The notes beneath the pieces are model-generated. The model saw only the letters and a list, made by a program, of their open reading frames with translations. It had not been told where the DNA came from and searched no databases. A DNA stretch of 64,000 nucleotides from Pleodorina starrii (Eukaryota; Chlorophyta; Chlorophyceae; Chlamydomonadales; Volvocaceae): positions 3,912,501 through 3,976,500 of the forward strand of contig BRXU01000004.1 in NCBI GenBank assembly GCA_030267565.1, read 5' to 3'. Made by a program: the position numbers and the translations under genes. Positions 58,052 to 64,000 of this stretch are shown piece after piece. Position 1 is the first letter of the stretch; every line of letters begins with the position of its first letter.

Positions 58052-60412
58052 CGGGGGCCTTGCTTCGAGCACGACGGGGGGAAGGGGGGTGGTCCTCCGG
58101 CCCTGCTGCGGCCTCGGAGCGCTTGCCCATCGGGTTGTCACCCCCGTGCTGCGGTGTGTGGCAGGGAGCAGAGCGGGAGGAGGGGCCGGGGCCGGGCCGG
58201 GCAGCAGTCCTGTACTTTTGCACATGAGGTCTGGTTGGGGGCTGCCTGTGGCGGCTGGTGTACAGATTTGGGGACCGGGCTGGGGGTGTGCTGCAGGTTG
58301 CTCTGGCCAGGAACATGGTTTGGTTGGAGCCTCAATGCATCGGGAGGCGGTTGCGGCGCTGCGGTTTCTGTGTGGGAGAAGAACTGTTGTTAGGGGGGTT
58401 GGGCTGGGGCGCTGGGCTGGGTTGCGGTGAGCTGGGCTCGGTTGAGTGTTGTTGGCGGTCATGACGGGGTCCGCCGCCGCCGCCTCGGCGACCCGGGGCC
58501 GCCCGCCACGTCAGCCCCGAATCCGCCCCCGGTGGGGCCACACCGGCCGAGGCTGGCAGCAGCAGCAGCAGCGGAAGTAAGCTGCGGCAGGGGCGGCGGC
58601 GGGGGCGGCATTCGAAATCGAAGAGCAGCGGAGTATGCAGAGCAGCAGCAGCAGCAGAGGCGCCACCACGGCCTTCACGCTGAGACGCAAAGGCAACCGG
58701 TAGGCAGCAGCAGCAGCAGCAGCTGCATCCCACAGGAGAGACAAAGACAGGGACAATGGCATTGGACCACTTGTTCACGGGTTACGGCTGCCGCGTTTTG
58801 TACCCTCTCATGACGTGCTCGCGCCGTCCTTTCAGATGAGGAGCGCTGAAAACTGTTTCCCGTGTGCCGCGTCGCGTCGTGTTACGTGGTATGTCGTGTC
58901 GTGTGGTGCCCTTTGCGTACGTTTAGGTACCGCAAGCTCTATGTTGTCTTGTGTTGTACAGCGATGTACAACGATGTATCGATGTTGGTGGTGGGCGCTG
59001 AGGCACGAAAAATAAGTGCGGCTTAGGCATGCAGGGGTGGGTGCATGGTCGGCCGGCCGGACGGACGGACGGACGGTCGCGGTGTGAGCCGGGCGTGGTG
59101 TCGGGGCGGACGGGACAGCTGCGTGTATGTGCATAGGATGCCCTGTTTTCTCACGGCCGCGTGCCTTTGTGGCCAGAAGCGGGTGCGCGTTACGGTATTG
59201 TTCGCGGCATGGCATGCCATGCCATGCAGTCCTTCTCCACAGGCCTGGAAACATGCACGCGGCGCGTGGTGACTCTAGGAGCGCCAGCAGCTTTGCTCAT
59301 GACTAAGCGGACTTGACGGCTACCGTAGCTATTCACGACGTGACGTGACGTGACTTGATGATGACGGCGACCGGGGCGGATTGGGGCGTGTGGGGGTGTG
59401 GCACCCCGCTTGCAGGGGCACTGGTTTCGATGTGGGCCCCTGCCTGCCTGCGATATCGGCGGCCCGGCCGACTCGGGCGGGTTTGGGAGCACGGGGATGG
59501 CGTTGTTTACCGGTATGTTGTCGAACCCGATTGGTGTCCATCTCCCAGAGGACGCGTGGTGAGGCCATCCGACGGCAGGGGACCATGCGCTACGTATTGT
59601 ACCGGTACACAACTGCGTGTATTGTTGTGTTGTGCTTGTGCTAGGGACTGCGAGAGTTGAACGGAAGGATCCCCGTCGTCAAGCCACCGCTTACCCTCCG
59701 ATGCAGGCAGGGGCCGCCCGACGTCCGTAGTGCTAATCCTGTGCATTTCGGGGTATTCTTGATATTACACTGCGCTACCCGACACTGCGCTTGCGAATGT
59801 CCCTGTAAGGCTTTATCGGTGCGGCGAGTCCGGCGGGTACCTTGGAGGGACTGGGGTGGGGGTTAGCTGGAGTTCACGGTAGGCTGCCCGGTCGGGACTC
59901 AGCTGCTCTGCGCAGCCTATTAAAGCGTCGGCAGTCTGGAATAAAAAACTGTTCTGGGTTGCATTGCACGGACCCCTTTGCGCGATTCGCGCTCCAGGTT
60001 CTGCCCCAGGCCGGCCAGGCCGCGTAGCGCCTTGCCGGCTGAGATCTTGCGGCTTATCTGCACAGTCCATGCAACACAATGGCAAAGTTTTCTTAATGGA
60101 GACCGTGCGAAGAAAGGCCAGTAAACGCCAACAGCCCAACACGTGAGTCGGGCCTCATTACGGCGGGGAAACCGCCACAACGACGAGCCGTTCGTACAGC
60201 TTCTGTTATTGCGGTTTTGAGCCACGAGACGAACGCCCTGTCGACATGTAATTAGCAATAGCAAAATGCAGTATACTCTCGATTAGCTCAGTGACCCCGA
60301 CTTGGCTGCTGAAGTGGGGTTTTGAAAAACTACTTAAAGGCAAGCGGCCACCATATTAAGTCGATTAGCCATGGGCTGTGAGCTAGAAACTTGTCCACTT
60401 ATTCGAGCCACC
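58052..60412. other. 3' UTR and spacer, no gene recognised
   Basis: Only short frames without motifs. Contains GGAC tetranucleotide repeats near 59062, a CATGGCATG palindrome near 59208, ACGTG direct repeats near 59336, and a TGTAA at 59804-59808 that may end the ankyrin transcript. The right end should hold the promoter of the oxidase gene. Confidence 0.4.
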
Positions 60413-63400
60413 ATGAAGCGACGAGAAAAGTCCTGTATGTGGCTCGGTTTGACTTTCACGATGCTCTTTATGCCCCTCTCGCTGGCCATCACAGAAACGG
60501 TAGGCTGGAGACCTTAATCAGATACGGATAGCTCTCAGATGTAGTATGGAGTTTGTAAAAGCCCTCCAGAACCCTGGGGCGCAATTCGTTGGTGTGCTAC
60601 ACCCCCGCTTGACGGCCCCTGCGCAAGGGACCCGGGATTGCCCGAACACTCGCTATGTCGTAAATCATGGTAGCACTATGCTTGGTGCACATGGACATTT
60701 CCGACACACGTCCGCGATCCACCTCCTCAGCTTGCCAACCGTCCGAGCCCTTGCTGTGTCCTGCGCGCAGAAGCATCATGCACAAGATGCGGGGCAACAA
60801 CTGCACACTATACGGAGCGGTCTCGGCTGGCATGATTGTAGCTGCACGACGGTTTTGCGGCCGAAGCACTCGGAAGAGGTCGCGGACATCGTCTTGGCGC
60901 TGTACCGTGACCAGCAAGTCACTGGCCAGAAATACTTGGTTCGTGCGACTAGCCAGGAGTTTATCTCACACAACAACCTGAGCTGCGCCTGCGCAAACAA
61001 CGGCCCGGACGTCCGCGGGGTCGTGATTGACATGTCGGGCATGGACAAAATCCTCGAGTTCAACGACGAACAGGAAACTGTCACTGTGCAGGCAGGAATA
61101 ACATTTGAGGTACGTCGTGGTCCGCGCCTGATGGCTGGGCATCCCCCGGGGGCATGCAGGAGGGGGCCCGAAGCCCCCTGAGGCTTCACAGCCCGCAGGC
61201 AGTCACCCGCCCCCAGCATACCGCCCGCCGCAACCGCTGCCACGCCCAAGCACGCGACATGTAGCATTCCTCCCTCTACACAACACCTCATATTTTACAA
61301 TACCGTCCACCCATGCCAATGCTCTGGCCATGCTGGCCCCGTGTCGCGCAACGCCTCCCCTGCGTGTCTCATGTGCGTCCAAGTGTGCGACATTGCGACG
61401 TGACCACCTCCGGCAATACCACACCTCGCAGGCGTTGGAGCGGACGCTTCTGGAGTACGACATGAGCCTTCCCGGGGTCGTCATTGCGCCCCAACTGGGC
61501 GCCATGACCCTGGGTGCGGCCATCGTCACCTCGGCGCACGGCAGCTCGCTGGTGGGACCCGCCACCGTTGCGCAGTTCCTCCACTCGGCCCTGCTCGTGG
61601 ACGGCACGGGTGAGCACGAGCTAGTGCGCGTGAGTTTGTGCTTGAAGGACGAGTGTGTGAGAGGTCGCAAGCATGGCAAGGGATGAGGGAGGAGCCTGGC
61701 TGGGAGTTGTGGTGGAGCCAGTTGTGTGTGGTACAAGGCGTGCATGCGGGGAGGGGTTTAGGGTGGTTCGCCCGTCGGGGAAGCCGTGGCGGAGGCAGGA
61801 GGCGTGCTGCGCTGTGCGACAGTCGTTTGGTTTTGGTGAGAGGGGACACAGCACCTAAACTCCGCAGCCGTATATGTTGCATTCCTTTGGACATGTTACC
61901 CTGGCTCGGGCGGGGTCCCGATCTCCGGGGCGGGGCAGCCGGTCCCGGTGGGGATGCGGGCCCGGGCCAGGGAGCTACCAGCATTGACATGCGTCACCTG
62001 GCGGGGTCGGAATCGAGAGCAGCGTTGCCGAGGCCAGTCTAGCCTTGTTCGCAAGAAGGGGGCGCAAGGCAGGTTGTAACGGCGTGTGCAGCGCCGCGCG
62101 AAGTAGAGCAAGAACTAATACCGCCGCAACTGCATCCGGCTGTATTACCGCATGTCTCGAGCGTTTCTCGACACGGGAACTCCCGCCGTGGCTGCCTTTA
62201 GCCCGATGGGGATCCTTGCGCCACCACACAGCACACCCCGAACCCGCACCGTTTCACTCGCTGCCTGCCGCCGCCCCGCTCCGTGGTGGCCGTCCACCTG
62301 TCCATCCGCCCGCCCGCCCGCCCTTCAGGTGACATTCAGATCCTGGACAATCCGGGGCAGGTCCTGGAGGGCAGCCTGGGCATGTTTGGCGTTGTGACGG
62401 AGGTCACCATGTACGTGCAGCAGAAGAAGAAGATGGCGGTCCGCCAGATTCAGGTGGGTAGGTGGGTGGGTGACGGAGGGAGCACTTCCGGTCGGGCTGA
62501 TGGGCCGGACAGCGAGCGTCGATAGCTCAGGCGCGCGTGTGTGCGGGGTAAAAAGGACCAACCGCAGCGGAGACGGAGACGGCGTTAGCGAATGGACCCG
62601 GAACCCAGCAATATTTACCGAACATACCTGTAACCTTATCAAGACGAAAATCGCAGCGACCGCATCGCCGCCGGACCAACCCGGACGGACGAGTACGCGC
62701 GACAGCACAAGAACGGCACGGGCGCCCAGACAAAACAACCCGACAAATGGTAGACTCACCTGCGCTCAATGGCGGAAGCGAACCGGGAAGAAGCGCAGGA
62801 AAAGGGCATGGCAATGGGCAACGAAGGAAGAAGCAGGCGAACAGGCAGTTTGGCTCCAGAGCGGCCGCAGGAGTGACAGCGCAGCATAGATTGCGCAGTC
62901 ACTGCTGCGGCCGTGCACCTGACCAGCCATCCCCGGTGACGCCCCGTCCTCCATCCCCTCGCTCCGGCCCGCCAATGCTTCACTCCCTTGCAAAAAGCCT
63001 TCCCTCCCTCCATGCGGGCGCTCGCCGCCGCCGCCAACCCCCACCCCTCCTCCGCCCTCGCCCATTGCTGCAGCCCTTGCCCCGCCCCTGCCCTTGCTGC
63101 CCGCCTCGCCCAAAACCTCTTGCCAACCTCCCCCGCCCTCCGCCCCGCTGCCGCACCCCGCCTCCGTGTCGCCCCTCAGTCAGAGGACTTCGACCTGGTG
63201 GCCGACCTGCGGGATATTATCGACAACAGCGAGGCGCTGGCGCTGGACGTGACCTGGAACCCCACTGCGGGGATGTACCAGGCGCGCGTGTGGCACGAGA
63301 CGGACGCGGCATCGCGAGGCGATTCGCACAACGTGCAGCTGCAGCAGCCGCCGGACTGGCTCATGGAGGTGGGATGTCTGGGCTGGGTGAGAGAGAGTGA

Positions 63401-64000
63401 GCGGGGAGGCGAGTAGAAGGAGGCAGGGCAGGGGCGGTGGTGCAAGGAAGGTGGCCCGAGACAAGCGCCGAACGGCCAAGGAGGGTGATGCCGGTACTGT
63501 TGGACGGGTTGGGAGGGCCCGGGAATGACCTTGAGGTAGGATGTGGCCTTGAGGACAAGGTTGCCGAACCGTTGGCCGGTGCTGCGACGCGGCCGCTGGC
63601 GCCACACCTGCAGGTCGAAGGCAGCAGGTCCCAGGGGGCGAAGCGATCGGCTCGTGTGTGTGCTTGGGCAGGTTGCGCGGCTGGGCGTTGATTTACCCTT
63701 TCCTGCCTTGGGCGACGGCCATGCTGCGGCGGAGGCTTGGCAGCGCGCGCCGTCCCCGTCACCCCCTTCCTCACCTCCCTCCACTCCACCCCTCGCCGCC
63801 CACCGCCGCCCTCCCCCGCTGTCCCTCCTCCGCCCTCCCGCCAGCTCCCGGAGCGCGTGTACCGCGACCAGCTCGACCTGCTGGACCGCGAGGGCCACAT
63901 GTGCGAGGTCATCGGCGAGCTGTCGCACCTGCCGCGCTTCTCCCACTCGCACCCGGACCCCGACGGCGCCGGCAGCGAGCCCCAGCCCGACGACGGCACG
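60413..64000 (+). CDS. Secreted FAD-linked oxidase, L-gulonolactone oxidase-like, 5' part only
   Basis: Exons seen: 60413-60499, 60771-61109, 61432-61609, 62329-62453, 63180-63368, 63845 to beyond the window end; phases agree. Exon 1 encodes a signal peptide (MKRREKSCMWLGLTFTMLFM and on to PLSLA). The PCMH-type FAD-binding domain follows: TTVLRPKHSEEVADIVLALY, YLVRATSQEFISHNNLSC, GVVIDMSGMDKILEF, VTVQAGITFEALERTLLEYD, the FAD pyrophosphate-binding segment APQLGAMTLGAAIVTSAHGS, FLHSALLVDGTGDIQIL, and GSLGMFGVVTEVTMYV. This order matches vanillyl-alcohol-oxidase-family aldonolactone oxidases; the SAHGSS and VRATS...SH segments most resemble plant L-gulonolactone oxidase-like proteins, which make ascorbate or act on sugar lactones. 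The His in ISHNN may be the flavin-linking residue. The substrate-binding C-terminal domain, with its expected His-x-x-x-Lys-type motif, is outside the window, so substrate cannot be fixed. Confidence 0.85.

Noticed and set aside
59208..59227. Palindrome around catggcatgccatg
   Set aside because: Short, made of a repeated GGCAT unit, and with no flanking structure; likely simple-sequence chance.
61610..61629. Alternative donor at 61630 for exon 3 of the oxidase
   Set aside because: Its phase does not fit exon 4; the donor at 61610 joins DGTG to DIQIL in frame as expected for the family.

Overview
The window reads as nuclear DNA of a GC-rich chlorophyte green alga, most likely volvocine or Chlamydomonas-like. 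The reasons are: spliced genes with short GT-AG introns (donors mostly GTGAGT/GTGGGT/GTAAGT, acceptors NCAG); TGTAA as the apparent poly(A) signal; Ala/Gly/Gln low-complexity coding sequence; and an RWP-RK nitrate regulator of the NIT2 type. No operon, Shine-Dalgarno sequence or CRISPR array is seen. I rebuilt exon chains by hand and required phase agreement at every junction. Seven multi-exon genes come out this way; six of the chains close in frame from ATG to stop, and the seventh (the oxidase) runs off the window end.

Layout. 0.6-5.6 kb (+): an 8-exon LEA-like, Ala/Gly-repeat, membrane-associated protein. 6.1-6.5 kb (+): a small secreted Gly-tailed protein. 7.5-8.6 kb (-): a 3-exon secreted expansin-like protein (double-psi beta-barrel only), convergent with the small gene; their poly(A) signals lie within 15 bp. 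10.3-13.4 kb (-): a decayed LINE with ORF1-like sequence and the first part of an AP-type endonuclease but no reverse transcriptase, flanked by a perfect 12-bp direct repeat. 14.1-15.5 kb (-): a tyrosine recombinase reading frame with catalytic residues visible. 15.5-18.0 kb: no gene recognised.

18.0-24.4 kb (-): a 12-exon 5'-nucleotidase-type metallophosphoesterase with an N-terminal acylation motif. Two of its introns carry copies of a dispersed repeat whose third copy abuts the recombinase. One copy follows a tRNA-like head and holds seven 40-bp tandem units. 24.4-26.4 kb: intergenic. 26.4-42.7 kb (+): one 22-exon gene for a 2,716-residue coiled-coil and low-complexity protein I cannot assign to a family. 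45.0-49.9 kb (+): the 8-exon NIT2-like RWP-RK transcription factor. 52.7-58.1 kb (+): a 6-exon ankyrin-repeat protein ending in a CaaX box. 60.4 kb to the window end (+): the 5' part of a secreted FAD-dependent oxidase of the L-gulonolactone oxidase-like class.

These are independent eukaryotic genes, not one pathway. Links are limited: two predicted wall or secreted proteins are neighbours, and two lipid-anchored proteins lie in the same window. The strongest novelty candidates are the 2.7-kaa unassigned protein, the dispersed repeat with tRNA-like head beside the tyrosine recombinase, and the internally deleted LINE that still has an apparent target-site duplication.
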